Positions 7,585 to 15,480 of a DNA stretch of 64,000 bases are shown one piece after another; position 1 is the stretch's first letter; each line of letters opens with the position of its first letter. The stretch covers positions 6,079,501 through 6,143,500 of the forward strand of contig NZ_CP134706.1 of the NCBI RefSeq assembly GCF_038246755.1, written 5' to 3'. The translations under genes and the position numbers were made by a program. The notes under the pieces are model-generated. The model ran no database searches, had not been told where the DNA came from, and was given only the letters and a program-made list of their open reading frames with translations. This stretch comes from Micromonospora sp. FIMYZ51 (GTDB lineage: Bacteria; Actinomycetota; Actinomycetes; Mycobacteriales; Micromonosporaceae).

Positions 7585-7955
7585 ATTGGACAGTCTCCGC
7601 CGTCATTGATCTCCCCGGCTACCGCCCGAACGGCCCACGCCTCGACGGCAGGTGACCTTGGACGATTTCGGCCCTCATATGGGCCACCTCGGTCCAAGAT
7701 CTGGCGGGGGTGAACGTTCACAGTGCGGCGGGTACGCGGAAAAGGTGTTGCCGGGGGCGCAACGATGAGGGTTGAGTGGGGGCGAGTCGGGGGCACCGGC
7801 TCGAAGCCAGTCGAGTGGAGGGAGTGGACGACATGAGGCACGCCGCGACGCACGTCCAGCGAGCATCCGTTTCCAACTTCATCGAATCGAGGCTTTGTGC
7901 GTACGTGGAAAGTAAAGGCGCCGCGCGGCGCTGGTAGTTACGACGGAGGCCGCTG
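7585..7955. other. Intergenic region between the HNH gene and the methyltransferase
   Basis: No coding potential is convincing. An interrupted inverted repeat spans 7657-7698: CTTGGAC and GTCCAAG flank GGCCC and GGGCC arms around TCATAT. A CTCGAAG loop near 7800 recalls a tRNA T-arm, but no acceptor stem matches. GGAGG at 7944-7948 is the ribosome-binding site of the next gene. Confidence 0.5.
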
Positions 7956-8693
7956 ATGTCGGTCTTCGATGATCCGGGGCATTTCGGCCGCTACTGGGCC
8001 GACACCTACGACCAGCCGGGTGGTCTGCCCGACCCGGGGCCGGCGGTGGATTTCCTCGCCGGTGTGGCCGGCGACGGGCCGGTGTTGGAGTTGGCCAGCG
8101 GCACCGGTCGGGTCACCGTTCCGCTCGCTGCCCGTGGCATCGCCGTGGAGGGCGTCGAGGGGTCGGCGGCCATGGTCGCGAAGATGCGTGCGAAGCCGGG
8201 TGGCGAGCACATTCCGGTGGCCGTGGGCGACATGGCGGACGTGCCGGCACCCGGCGGGCCGTACCGCATGGTGTTTCTGGTTTTCAACACGCTGTTCAAT
8301 CTGGTCCGGGCCGAGCGGCAGGCGGATTGTTTCCGCAACGTCGCGCGGGTGCTGGCACCGGGTGGGGCGTTCGTCATCGAGACGTTCGTGCCGAATGAGG
8401 CGGACTTCGACCGGGACGAGCAGGTCCAGATGCGGGACCTGACCGAGGAGTCGGCCACCATCAGGTTGCACAAGTACGACCGCGCGGCGCAGACGTTCCT
8501 GCGCCAGACGATCACTTTCGACGGTACGGGTGTGCACCTGCACCCGTTCGCCATGCGCTACCTGTGGCCGGAGCAGATCGATGAGCTGGCCGCCAAGGCC
8601 GGACTGCACCTGGCCGAACGGTACGCCGACTGGGACCGTGGCCCGTTCGGCCCCGACAGCACCTCGCACGTCTCGGTGTACCGCCTCGGCTGA
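7956..8693 (+). CDS. Class I SAM-dependent methyltransferase
   Basis: The 245-residue protein is a Rossmann-type methyltransferase. Motif I reads VLELASGTGRVTVPLA (about residues 43-58), the acidic residue of motif II is in VEGVEGS, GDMADVP follows, and RMVFLVFNTLFNL is motif IV. RVLAPGGAFVIETF is the post-motif strand. The methyl acceptor is not evident. ATG 7956 has GGAGG eight bases upstream. The gene is transcribed toward the SanA-like gene, but the strong hairpin at 8698-8743 between them probably ends this transcript. Confidence 0.85.
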   Translation: MSVFDDPGHFGRYWADTYDQPGGLPDPGPAVDFLAGVAGDGPVLELASGTGRVTVPLAARGIAVEGVEGSAAMVAKMRAKPGGEHIPVAVGDMADVPAPGGPYRMVFLVFNTLFNLVRAERQADCFRNVARVLAPGGAFVIETFVPNEADFDRDEQVQMRDLTEESATIRLHKYDRAAQTFLRQTITFDGTGVHLHPFAMRYLWPEQIDELAAKAGLHLAERYADWDRGPFGPDSTSHVSVYRLG

Positions 8694-8697
8694 TCCA

Positions 8698-8743
8698 ATC
8701 TTGGTCCGGAAGCGCCCCCGGGAGGGCGCTTCCGGACCAAGAT
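8698..8743. terminator. Perfect 20-bp hairpin (ATCTTGGT family)
   Basis: Arms ATCTTGGTCCGGAAGCGCCC and its exact complement flank a 6-nt loop immediately after the methyltransferase stop. There is no T-tract, but the stem is strong enough to act as an actinobacterial terminator. A diverged sister hairpin lies at 9530-9575, so this is also a dispersed repeat. Confidence 0.75.
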
Positions 8744-8777
8744 CTCTGCTTGGCAGTCGGCTGGGATACTGATCGTC

Positions 8778-9497
8778 ATGTCGATCCGTACCGCTGTGCT
8801 GGCCAGGGTGCGCCGGGTCTGGAAAAACGGCCGTGGTCGCTGGTTGCGGCGGGCGGTGTTGGCGGGCGTGCTCGGTGCGCTGCTGCTGGTCGGCGCCAGT
8901 TGGGCCAGCGTGAGCTGGATCCGCTCCGGCGCCGAGGGCCGGATGTTCACCGCGCAGGGCGCGCCGGAGACGCCGGTCGCCCTGGTGCTGGGCACCAGGG
9001 TCCAGCCGGACGGCACCCCGGCCCCGTTCCTCAGCGCCCGGTTGGAGATCGCCCGCGAGCTGTACGCCGCCGGCAAGGTACAGGCGATCCTGGTCTCCGG
9101 CGACAACATGAACGCCGACTACAACGAGCCCGAGGCGATGCAGCGCTGGCTGGTCGAGCGGGGCGTGCCCGCCGACAAGGTGGTGTTGGACCACGCCGGC
9201 TTCGACACGTACGACTCGTGTGCCCGCGCCAAGCGGATCTTCGGCGTGGACCGGGCGACGGTGGTGACCCAGCAGTTCCACCTGGCCCGGGCCGTCACCG
9301 TGTGCCGGCACCTCGGCGTGGACGCCGTCGGCGTGGGCGACGAGACGGCCCGGGAGTATGGCCGGGCCTGGCAGGTCGCCGCCACCCGCGAGTACGGCGC
9401 CAGCGTGAAGGCCGCGCTTGACGTGTTCTCCGGCCGGGACCCGGTGCACCTCGGGCGCCGCGAGACCGGCGTCGATGAGGCGCTCCGCAACGGCTGA
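8778..9497 (+). CDS. SanA/YdcF-like (DUF218) membrane-anchored protein
   Basis: The 239-residue protein has an Arg-rich cytoplasmic N-terminus and one transmembrane segment (about residues 25-48). An extracytoplasmic DUF218 domain follows with ALVLGTRV, APFLSARL, AILVSGDN, EAMQRWLVERGVP, DHAGFDTYDSCARA and TQQFHLARAV. The E. coli homologue SanA affects envelope permeability and vancomycin sensitivity; the biochemical reaction is unknown. The ATG follows the hairpin at 8698-8743, so it probably has its own promoter in the short gap. Confidence 0.85.
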   Translation: MSIRTAVLARVRRVWKNGRGRWLRRAVLAGVLGALLLVGASWASVSWIRSGAEGRMFTAQGAPETPVALVLGTRVQPDGTPAPFLSARLEIARELYAAGKVQAILVSGDNMNADYNEPEAMQRWLVERGVPADKVVLDHAGFDTYDSCARAKRIFGVDRATVVTQQFHLARAVTVCRHLGVDAVGVGDETAREYGRAWQVAATREYGASVKAALDVFSGRDPVHLGRRETGVDEALRNG

Positions 9498-9529
9498 CCG
9501 ACGCCTGGATGTAGCCTCGACCGACGCAG

Positions 9530-9575
9530 ATCTTGGTGCAAAAGCGCCCTCACGGGGGCACTTTCGCACCAAGAT
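9530..9575. terminator. Bidirectional hairpin, second ATCTTGGT-family copy
   Basis: ATCTTGGTGCAAAAGCGCCC and a near-complementary right arm (two mismatches over 20) flank TCACG. It lies between the convergent SanA-like and lectin genes, the place for a shared terminator. The outer eight bases match the hairpin at 8698-8743, while the inner bases covary in part. Confidence 0.7.
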
Positions 9576-9615
9576 TCTCTCGGCGAAACGGGCAGGCGGG
9601 CGTACTGGTTTCAGG

Positions 9616-10197
9616 TCACCACCACTGGCGGACCGTGACGTACGGGCCGCCGCCGTTGTCGCCGATGTTCGGGTCGTTGATGCCGAACTGTAGCTTCGGC
9701 GTGCCGCTACCGGCGAAGATGACAATGCCCAGGCAGCCGCTGTTGGCACCCACCGGGAACCACTCCCCCGGCTCGTAGTAGCGGTGCCGCGTGTCATGCC
9801 ACACATAGCCGGTGGTGAGCCGGCCCATCAGCATGTACTGCCGCTCACCGGGCAGCGGCCACCCAGCGGGAGCCAGACTGGAATCGCCCTCGACGTTCTT
9901 GTTGGCGCCCCAGTAGTCGACGCGGGTGCTGCCCGTCGCGCTGACCTGGAGCGCATCCGAGCTCTCGATGCCGTACGGTGCCTGCCACGCGTCGATGTAG
10001 TTGCCCCGGGCCTGCCACGAGCTGACGTCCACGTAGCTTGGCCGGCTGTTGGCGCGGCAGTCGTTCAGGTTCGCCGGATCGGCCGAGGCCGGCGAGGCGG
10101 GCAGAATCGCCAGGGCCGATGCGGTCAGCACGGCGGTGACAGCGGCGAGGGCGGATCTCGCGAGTCGCCCGCTCCGTGCCGAAGTATTTGTCGTCAA
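9616..10197 (-). CDS. Secreted LecA/PA-IL-like lectin-domain protein
   Basis: The 193-residue protein has a signal peptide ending at about SPASA (residue 39). The mature part matches the jelly-roll of Pseudomonas PA-IL lectins in pattern: a strand ending in RVDYWGAN, then PAGWPLPGERQYMLMGRL, WFPVGANSGCLG, and the calcium/sugar-loop-like FGINDPNIGDNGGGPYVTV near the C-terminus. PA-IL binds galactose through calcium held by Asp and Asn in that loop, and equivalents are visible here. A preceding region with YVDVSSWQARGNYIDAW has no clear assignment. It probably binds glycans outside the cell. Assignment rests on pattern recognition. Confidence 0.6.
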   Translation of the reverse strand: MTTNTSARSGRLARSALAAVTAVLTASALAILPASPASADPANLNDCRANSRPSYVDVSSWQARGNYIDAWQAPYGIESSDALQVSATGSTRVDYWGANKNVEGDSSLAPAGWPLPGERQYMLMGRLTTGYVWHDTRHRYYEPGEWFPVGANSGCLGIVIFAGSGTPKLQFGINDPNIGDNGGGPYVTVRQWW

Positions 10198-10481
10198 CCA
10201 GGGCCTCCTTGGAAGATGCGATGCCGATCGGAGAGCGGCCGGCGTTCACGTCGCCCGCGTCCGTTCCTATGTGGACGTTAGGCGCTGGTGTCGATGCATC
10301 AGGACCGCGCCTACGACAATCACCCGCACTGAAACCTGATTGACAAACCGGGCTTTCGACACCGAGATCGGCCGCAAGGGCGGGCCCGCGCCGGTCCAAA
10401 CCGCAAACTGAGCGCGCTACCCAGATATCGCTGGGTACTCCACGATCTCGATCCAGACGTTGAACCGGGTTCCGTCGCCGA
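10198..10481. other. Intergenic region with a short hairpin
   Basis: No gene is supported. TACCCAG and CTGGGTA around ATATCG, near 10419-10438, form a 7-bp hairpin downstream of the GNAT gene, which could help end its transcript. Confidence 0.35.
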
Positions 10482-10991
10482 TCAACGTGACAGCTGGTTG
10501 GAAGCGCTCAGATTCAAGAACATCACGTGCAGCCCCACCAGGCCGTGCTCGGGGTGGTCGAACGCCTCGGGGACGGTGGCGAGCACCTCGAAACCCAACG
10601 AACGCCACAGCCGGACCGCGACCTCGTTCGACTCGACGACCGCGTTGAACTGGATGCTTCGGTAGCCGGCGGTGCGCGCCCAGCCGACGACGTGCTCGCC
10701 GAGAGCGCGACCGACGCCGCGGCCAGAATGCCGTGGATCAACCATGAAACTGGCCGTTGCCACATGTGCGCCGCGACCGGGCCGGTTCGGGCCCATCTTC
10801 GCGCTTCCGAGAACGGTCGATCCATCCACCGCAACGACGGTGCGCCCCGGAGGGGACTCCATCCACCACCCGCGAGCCTGCTCCAGAGACAGATTCTCGG
10901 GGAACGCGTATGAGCGGCCCTGCGCCACGATCTCCCTGAAGAATGGGTAGATCGCGGGCCAGTCGCCGTCCTCGGCGTCTCGGATCATCAC
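10482..10991 (-). CDS. GNAT-family N-acetyltransferase
   Basis: The 169-residue protein resembles phosphinothricin/L-amino-acid acetyltransferase-type GNATs: IRDAEDGDWPAIYPFFREIV at the N-terminus, then FMVDPRHSGRGVGRALGEHV as the acetyl-CoA motif A (R-x-x-G-x-G), NAVVESNEVAVRLWRSLGFE as motif B, and a final HVMFL strand. The substrate is not known. Two consecutive Met codons start the frame. It stands alone between the lectin and ychF. Confidence 0.8.
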   Translation of the reverse strand: MMIRDAEDGDWPAIYPFFREIVAQGRSYAFPENLSLEQARGWWMESPPGRTVVAVDGSTVLGSAKMGPNRPGRGAHVATASFMVDPRHSGRGVGRALGEHVVGWARTAGYRSIQFNAVVESNEVAVRLWRSLGFEVLATVPEAFDHPEHGLVGLHVMFLNLSASNQLSR

Positions 10992-11102
10992 CGGATCACC
11001 GTAGGGCCGGTCGACAGGCCCGGCAACACGATTCAGCCGGGCAGCACGGCCCGTACCACAACGCCCCCGGGCGAGAGCTATCCGCGAGACGTTGGACCGG
11101 AA

Positions 11103-12188
11103 CTACACATTGAACCTGAACTCGACCACGTCGCCGTCCTGCATGACGTACTCCTTGCCCTCGATGCGGACCTTGCCCGCCGCCTTCGCCGCCGCCATCG
11201 AACCGGCCTCGACCAGGTCGGCGTAGGAGACCACCTCGGCCTTGATGAAACCGCGCTGGAAGTCGGAGTGGATCACCCCGGCGGCCTCCGGCGCGGTCGC
11301 GCCGATCGGGACGGTCCAGGCCCGCGCCTCCTTGGGCCCGGCGGTGAGGTACGTCTGGAGCCCCAGCGTGCGGAAGCCGACCCGGACCAACTGGTCCAGT
11401 CCCGGCTCGGACTGCCCGATCGACTCCAGCAGCTCGCGGGCCTCCTCCTCGGGCAGGTCCACCAGCTCAGACTCGATCTTGGCGTCCATGAAGACCGCCT
11501 CGGCCGGGGCGACCAGCGCCCGCAACTCGTCGAGGAACTCGGCGTTGTTGAGTTCCGCCTCGTCGACGTTGAAGACGTAGAGGAACGGCTTGGTGGTGAG
11601 CAGGTGCAGTTCGCGCAGATGGTCCAGCTCGATCTTGGCAGCGGCGGCGCCCGCGTACAGGGTGGTGCCGTTGTCCAGTACCTCGACGGCGGCCTTCGCG
11701 GCGGCGACGGCGGCGGCCCGGTCCTTGCGGAGCTTGGCCTCCTTCTCCAGCCGGGGCAGCGCCTTCTCCAGCGTCTGGAGGTCGGCGAGGATCAACTCGG
11801 TGTTGATCGTCTCGATGTCGTCGGCCGGCGAGACCTTGCCGTCGACGTGCACCACGTTCGGGTCGGAGAAGGCGCGGACGACCTGGCAGATCGCCGAGGC
11901 ATCGCGGATGTTGGCCAGGAAAGCGTTGCCCCGCCCCTGGCCCTTGGACGCGCCGCGCACCAGCCCGGCGATGTCAACGAACGACACCGGCGCGGGAATC
12001 ACCTTCTGCGAGCTGAAGATCTCAGCCAGCTTCTCCAGCCGCTCGTCCGGCAGCCCGACCACCCCGACGTTGGGCTCGATCGTCGCGAACGGGTAGTTCG
12101 CGGCGAGCACGTCGTTCTTGGTGAGCGCGTTGAACAGGGTGCTCTTGCCGACGTTTGGCAGGCCGACGATGCCGATGGTGAGACTCAC
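11103..12188 (-). CDS. ychF: Redox-regulated ribosome-binding ATPase YchF
   Basis: This 361-residue Obg-family P-loop protein has GIVGLPNVGKSTLFNAL (G1), DIAGLVRGASKGQGRGNAFL (G3 region) and NVDE in place of the NKxD guanine-specificity motif, which explains YchF's preference for ATP. A central coiled-coil region (about 130-200) and a C-terminal TGS domain ending DGDVVEFRFNV complete the usual architecture and length. YchF associates with ribosomes and responds to oxidative stress in other bacteria. The ATG start is standard. Confidence 0.95.
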   Translation of the reverse strand: MSLTIGIVGLPNVGKSTLFNALTKNDVLAANYPFATIEPNVGVVGLPDERLEKLAEIFSSQKVIPAPVSFVDIAGLVRGASKGQGRGNAFLANIRDASAICQVVRAFSDPNVVHVDGKVSPADDIETINTELILADLQTLEKALPRLEKEAKLRKDRAAAVAAAKAAVEVLDNGTTLYAGAAAAKIELDHLRELHLLTTKPFLYVFNVDEAELNNAEFLDELRALVAPAEAVFMDAKIESELVDLPEEEARELLESIGQSEPGLDQLVRVGFRTLGLQTYLTAGPKEARAWTVPIGATAPEAAGVIHSDFQRGFIKAEVVSYADLVEAGSMAAAKAAGKVRIEGKEYVMQDGDVVEFRFNV

Positions 12189-12337
12189 GACGAGCCAGCT
12201 TACGCCGCTACCCGGCGGTCCCGGGCAGCGGTGGGCGTTCCGGGGATCGGCCCGGCGTCGCGCGCCACGGGATCGGTGGCAGCAGAGCTGCCCGGTCCGG
12301 ACGAGAATCTGGACCGGACCGCTTCGACGCGCCGGCG

Positions 12338-12448
12338 TGTCGGGCAGTCGGGCAGTCGGGCAGTCGGGCAGTCGAGCAGTCGAGCCGTCACCGATCAGGG
12401 CACGGGCCGGGTAGTCGAGCCGTCACCGATCAGGGCACGGGCCGGGTA
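12338..12448. repeat. 8-bp tandem repeat followed by a 35-bp direct duplication
   Basis: Four to five copies of GTCGGGCA (12338-12378, the last ones changed to GTCGAGCA) run into two identical 35-bp copies at 12379-12413 and 12414-12448. The second 35-bp copy contains the stop region of the neighbouring minus-strand gene, so the array has reached into coding sequence. Confidence 0.85.
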
Positions 12449-12908
12449 GTCGGGGTGCCAGCATGTCGATGCGGAGCGTGTCGGGGGCCAGCTCGGCGGC
12501 GGCGGCCAGCGGCAGCGTGAAGCGGGCTTCTGCGGCGGGGCCTACGGTGTGCGACTCGCGGAGCATCCAGCGAACCTCGTCGGGCGTCCAGCCCAGCTGC
12601 GGCCGGCGGGCGATCTCCCGGAGCAGCCGCAGCCCGGCGCGGGTGTCGTCGTCGTAGAAGCGCATGCACCAGTGGTGCACCCACATGCCCAGCGCCCGTA
12701 CGCCATCCGGTGCCAGGGAGCGCAGCAGCCGGCCGCAGGCGGTGTCGCTGAAGGCCCGCCCCGGGTCGTCGGCACGGTCCCGCTCGATGGCACCGACGGC
12801 GGCGGGCGCCACCGCCCGCATCCGGTCGTAGAAGCCCTGGAGCACGGCTGTGTCCAGCGGTGGGTGCCCGTCCATCGACGCCGCCACCCGACCCGCCACG
12901 CTCGCCAT
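12423..12908 (-). CDS. Hypothetical protein with C-terminus altered by repeats
   Basis: The 161-residue product is mostly helical, with WVHHWCMRFYDDDTRAGLRL, RPQLGWTPDEVRWMLRESHT and AELAPDTLRIDMLAPRL. I do not recognise the family. There is no signal peptide or membrane segment. Its last few codons fall inside a 35-bp duplication, so the original C-terminus may have been replaced. The upstream region is shared with the divergent Ada-type gene and holds a dispersed repeat. Confidence 0.6.
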   Translation of the reverse strand: MASVAGRVAASMDGHPPLDTAVLQGFYDRMRAVAPAAVGAIERDRADDPGRAFSDTACGRLLRSLAPDGVRALGMWVHHWCMRFYDDDTRAGLRLLREIARRPQLGWTPDEVRWMLRESHTVGPAAEARFTLPLAAAAELAPDTLRIDMLAPRLPGPCPDR

Positions 12909-13030
12909 CGCCGTACCCCTTCTTCAGTTGGTGGCCGCACGCTACCGACCACAACCGACACTTTCCCGCGCGCGGCACCCCCGCCTGCCGGCCGATGAAA
13001 CCGCCGGGCCCGCGGTGCTGGGGATCGGAT

Positions 13031-13086
13031 TGTTAATAAGGGGCCCGTGCTCTACCGCAGGCGTTAACAGGGGGCCCTTCCTTACA
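13031..13086 (-). repeat. GGAAGGGCCCC/TTAACGCCT dispersed element, copy A
   Basis: Read on the minus strand, it has AAGGAAGGGCCCCC, TGTTAACGCCTGCGGTAGAG, then a second CGGGCCCCTTATTAAC half. The two halves are about 31 bp apart. Further copies are at 31961-32012, 34034-34092 and 47659-47712. It lies in the divergent gap before the Ada-type gene. Confidence 0.8.
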
Positions 13087-13141
13087 CCCAGGTCCGAAAA
13101 CCGCCAGCTGGGGGGTGGGGGGTGGGCGCATCATCGGTGGT

Positions 13142-14221
13142 GTGGAGCTGGACTTTGAGCGGTGTTACCGGGCCGTCGACAGCCGTGACCAGCGGTTCGA
13201 CGGGTGGTTCTACACCGGCGTGACCTCGACCGGGATCTACTGCCGGCCGTCCTGTCCGGCGATGACCCCGAAGCGACAGAACGTCCGGTTCTTTCCGTCC
13301 GCGGCGGCGGCGCAGGGCGCGGGGCTCCGGGCCTGCCGGCGGTGCCGGCCGGACGCCTCTCCCGGCTCGCCGCAGTGGGATGTCCGGGCCGATGTGGTGG
13401 GGCGGGCCATGCGGCTGATCGCCGACGGGGTGGTCGACCGGGACGGGGTGCCGGGGTTGGCGGCTCGACTCGGGTACACCGAACGGCACCTGCATCGGAT
13501 GCTGCGCGCGGAACTCGGCGCCGGGCCGCTGGCGCTGGCTCGGGCCCAACGCGCGCAGACCGCCCGGACGCTTATCGAGACCACCGGGCTGGGCCTGGCC
13601 GAGATCGCCTTCGCCGCCGGGTTCGGCAGTGTCCGGCAGTTCAACGACACGGTCCGCGAGGTCTACGGGGTGGCCCCGTCACAGTTGCGCGCCGGCCGGC
13701 GGGGCACGATCGGTGGCGCGGGCACGGTCAGCCTGCGGTTGGCGTACCGCCCGCCGCTGCACGCCGCTGCGCTGCTCGACTTCCTCGCCCGGCGCACGCT
13801 GCCCGGGGTGGACGAGGTACGCGACGGGACGTACCGGCGGGGGTTGCGGTTGCCGAACGGCACCGGCGCGGTCGCCCTGACCCCGACGGACAGGTACGTG
13901 GCGGCGACGCTGCGCCTGACCGACCTGCGGGACCTGGCCCCCGCCGTGGCCCGTTGCCGACGTCTGTTCGACCTCGACGCGGATCCGGTGGCCGTCGACC
14001 AGACCCTCGGTGCCGATCCGGCCCTGGCCCCGGCGGTGGCGGCGGAGCCCGGCGTACGTGTCCCCCGTGCGGTCGACGGTTTCGAGATGGCCGTCCGCGC
14101 CATCGCCACCCAGCAGGTCTCCCTGGCCTCCGCCCGCACCACCCTCACCCACCTCCTCACCCACCTCCCCCACCCCACCCACCCCACCCCCACCTCCCCA
14201 CCCCAACCCCCACCCGGTTGA
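13142..14221 (+). CDS. Ada-type methylphosphotriester sensor/AraC regulator fused to truncated AlkA
   Basis: The product is about 359 residues. The N-terminal Ada zinc domain (YTGVTSTGIYCRPSCPAM and CRRCRPD, four cysteines) takes methyl groups from DNA phosphotriesters and switches the AraC-type helix-turn-helix that follows (residues about 85-190). An AlkA N-terminal domain and the start of the 3-methyladenine glycosylase domain (AVRAIATQQVSLASA) come next. The frame then runs into a C-rich tract and stops at 14221, before the helix-hairpin-helix and catalytic Asp, which lie in another frame downstream. The regulator half is intact; the glycosylase half is not. GTG 13142 is chosen because the Ada fold starts there. 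Confidence 0.8.
   Translation: MELDFERCYRAVDSRDQRFDGWFYTGVTSTGIYCRPSCPAMTPKRQNVRFFPSAAAAQGAGLRACRRCRPDASPGSPQWDVRADVVGRAMRLIADGVVDRDGVPGLAARLGYTERHLHRMLRAELGAGPLALARAQRAQTARTLIETTGLGLAEIAFAAGFGSVRQFNDTVREVYGVAPSQLRAGRRGTIGGAGTVSLRLAYRPPLHAAALLDFLARRTLPGVDEVRDGTYRRGLRLPNGTGAVALTPTDRYVAATLRLTDLRDLAPAVARCRRLFDLDADPVAVDQTLGADPALAPAVAAEPGVRVPRAVDGFEMAVRAIATQQVSLASARTTLTHLLTHLPHPTHPTPTSPPQPPPG
14150..14216 (-). repeat. C-rich/G-rich tract inside the Ada-AlkA fusion
   Basis: The plus strand is almost purely CCCCA/CCCA units. The minus strand therefore holds at least six runs of three or more G separated by one or two bases, a strong G-quadruplex candidate. It encodes a His-Pro-Thr-Pro run that does not belong to an AlkA fold and borders the palindromic insertion. 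Confidence 0.75.
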
Positions 14222-14277
14222 CCATGAAGTTAGCGGCGAATTTGGAGATCAAAGTTGCCGCCAACCTCATGATCAAC
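14217..14277. repeat. GATCATGAAGTTA palindrome, copy 1 (disrupts alkA)
   Basis: Arms at 14217-14237 and 14257-14277 (GTTGACCATGAAGTTAGCGG and its near complement, three mismatches over 21) surround a 19-nt loop. A sister copy at 63038-63098 shares the same outer arms in intergenic DNA, which identifies this as a mobile or dispersed palindrome rather than glycosylase sequence. Confidence 0.8.
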
Positions 14278-14288
14278 GGGAGGTGCGG

Positions 14289-14660
14289 GGGTTTCCGAGT
14301 GCGGAAGAGGTGTTGGGGGTGCCGGACTCGGGGTTTCGGATGGACAGCCGGCGGCGGGAGGCGATTCGGGGGGTGGCTCGGGCGGTGGTGGACGGCGGGC
14401 TGGAGTTGGCGCCGGGTGGCGATCGGGCGGAGACCGTGCAGCGGTTGCTTGCGGTGCCGGGGGTCGGGCCGTGGACGGCCGGTTACGTGGCGATGCGCGC
14501 CCTCGGTGACCCCGACGTGTTCCTCGCCACCGACCTCGCGGTGCGCCGGGGTGCCGCTGCCCTCGGCCTGCCCGACGCCCCGAAGACCCTTGACGAGTAC
14601 GCCGGCCGCTGGCGTCCCTGGCGTTCGTACGCGGTGTTGCGGCTGTGGCGAGCAGCCTGA
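14289..14660 (+). pseudogene. AlkA C-terminal remnant (3-methyladenine DNA glycosylase)
   Basis: In a different frame from the Ada-AlkA N-terminal part, this stretch encodes the rest of AlkA: FPSAEEVLGVPDSGFRMDS, then the helix-hairpin-helix LLAVPGVGPWTAGYVAMRAL, and DVFLATDLAVRRG, which holds the catalytic Asp. It ends WRSYAVLRLWRAA at the normal family C-terminus. It has no convincing start of its own. With the C-rich tract and palindrome it is best explained as the 3' half of one gene split by insertion. Confidence 0.8.
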
Positions 14661-14691
14661 ATTCGAGCTGAGATCGACCTTGGAGGAAATC

Positions 14692-15201
14692 GTGCAGAGC
14701 ACGAACCTGGACAGCGTCACCATCGATACGCCCACCGGCCCGTTCACCGTCGTCGCCGGGCCGCACGGCGCGGTACGGGCCGCCGGCTTCACTCCCGAGC
14801 CGGCGAACCTGCTGTCGTTGATCCACCCGAGCCTGCGCGGTGAACTCCGGCAGCGGGCCGAACTCGGCCCGGTCACCAGGGCGGTCGCCGACTACCTGGC
14901 GGGTGACCTGGCCGCAATCGACACGGTCGCGGTCGAGCAGCACAGCGGCGGGGCGTTCATGTCCCACGCCTGGGAGGTGCTGCGCGAGGTGAAGCCGGGC
15001 GAGCCGGTCACCTACACCGGGTACGCGGCGCTGGCCGGCCGACCGGCCGCGATCCGCGCCGCCGCGGCGGCCTGCGCCCGTAACGCCGCCGCCCTCTTCG
15101 TCCCCTGTCACCGGGTGCTGCGTACCGATGGGACGCTTGGCGGCTACCGCTGGGGCCTGCCGGTCAAGCAATGGCTACTCGGACACGAGCGCCGCGGCTA
15201 G
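14692..15201 (+). CDS. ogt: Methylated-DNA--protein-cysteine methyltransferase
   Basis: The 169-residue O6-alkylguanine repair protein has the active-site motif VPCHRVLRTDG, with the acceptor cysteine, and the preceding VTYTGYAALAGRPAAIRAAA DNA-binding helix. The GGYRWGLPVKQWLL end is also typical. It transfers O6-methyl groups irreversibly to itself. The GTG start has GGAGG five bases upstream. It directly follows the Ada-AlkA gene and is probably induced with it as part of an adaptive response to alkylation. Confidence 0.93.
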   Translation: MQSTNLDSVTIDTPTGPFTVVAGPHGAVRAAGFTPEPANLLSLIHPSLRGELRQRAELGPVTRAVADYLAGDLAAIDTVAVEQHSGGAFMSHAWEVLREVKPGEPVTYTGYAALAGRPAAIRAAAAACARNAAALFVPCHRVLRTDGTLGGYRWGLPVKQWLLGHERRG

Positions 15202-15260
15202 CCCGGCCGGCGGGCGGCCCACCCGGACCACCCGGATGGCGGGCTGACCCGGACGGCGAG

Positions 15261-15362
15261 GGCCCACCCGCACGGCGGGCCCACCCGCACGGCGGGCCCA
15301 CCCGCACGGCGGGCCCACCCGCACGGCGGGCCCACCCGCACGGCGGGCCCACCCGGACGGCG
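15261..15362. repeat. 17-bp minisatellite
   Basis: Six consecutive copies of GGCCCACCCGCACGGCG (the last has one change) fill the gap between ogt and the ABC exporter, with decayed copies on the 5' side. The period is not a multiple of three and the array lies outside genes. Confidence 0.9.
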
Positions 15363-15480
15363 GGGCCCAGGCCAGCGGTCACGGGTCAGCCATCCGGATG
15401 AGGCCGGTCACCGGAAAAGGCAAGTCTGCTGACAACAAGCCGACAGCGGCGCGGCTCCGATTTGCCGATACCGTCAGATA

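Noticed and set aside
7790..7825. tRNA-like T-arm with loop CTCGAAG
   Set aside because: No acceptor, D or anticodon stem fits at the right spacing, and the T-stem has a mismatch.
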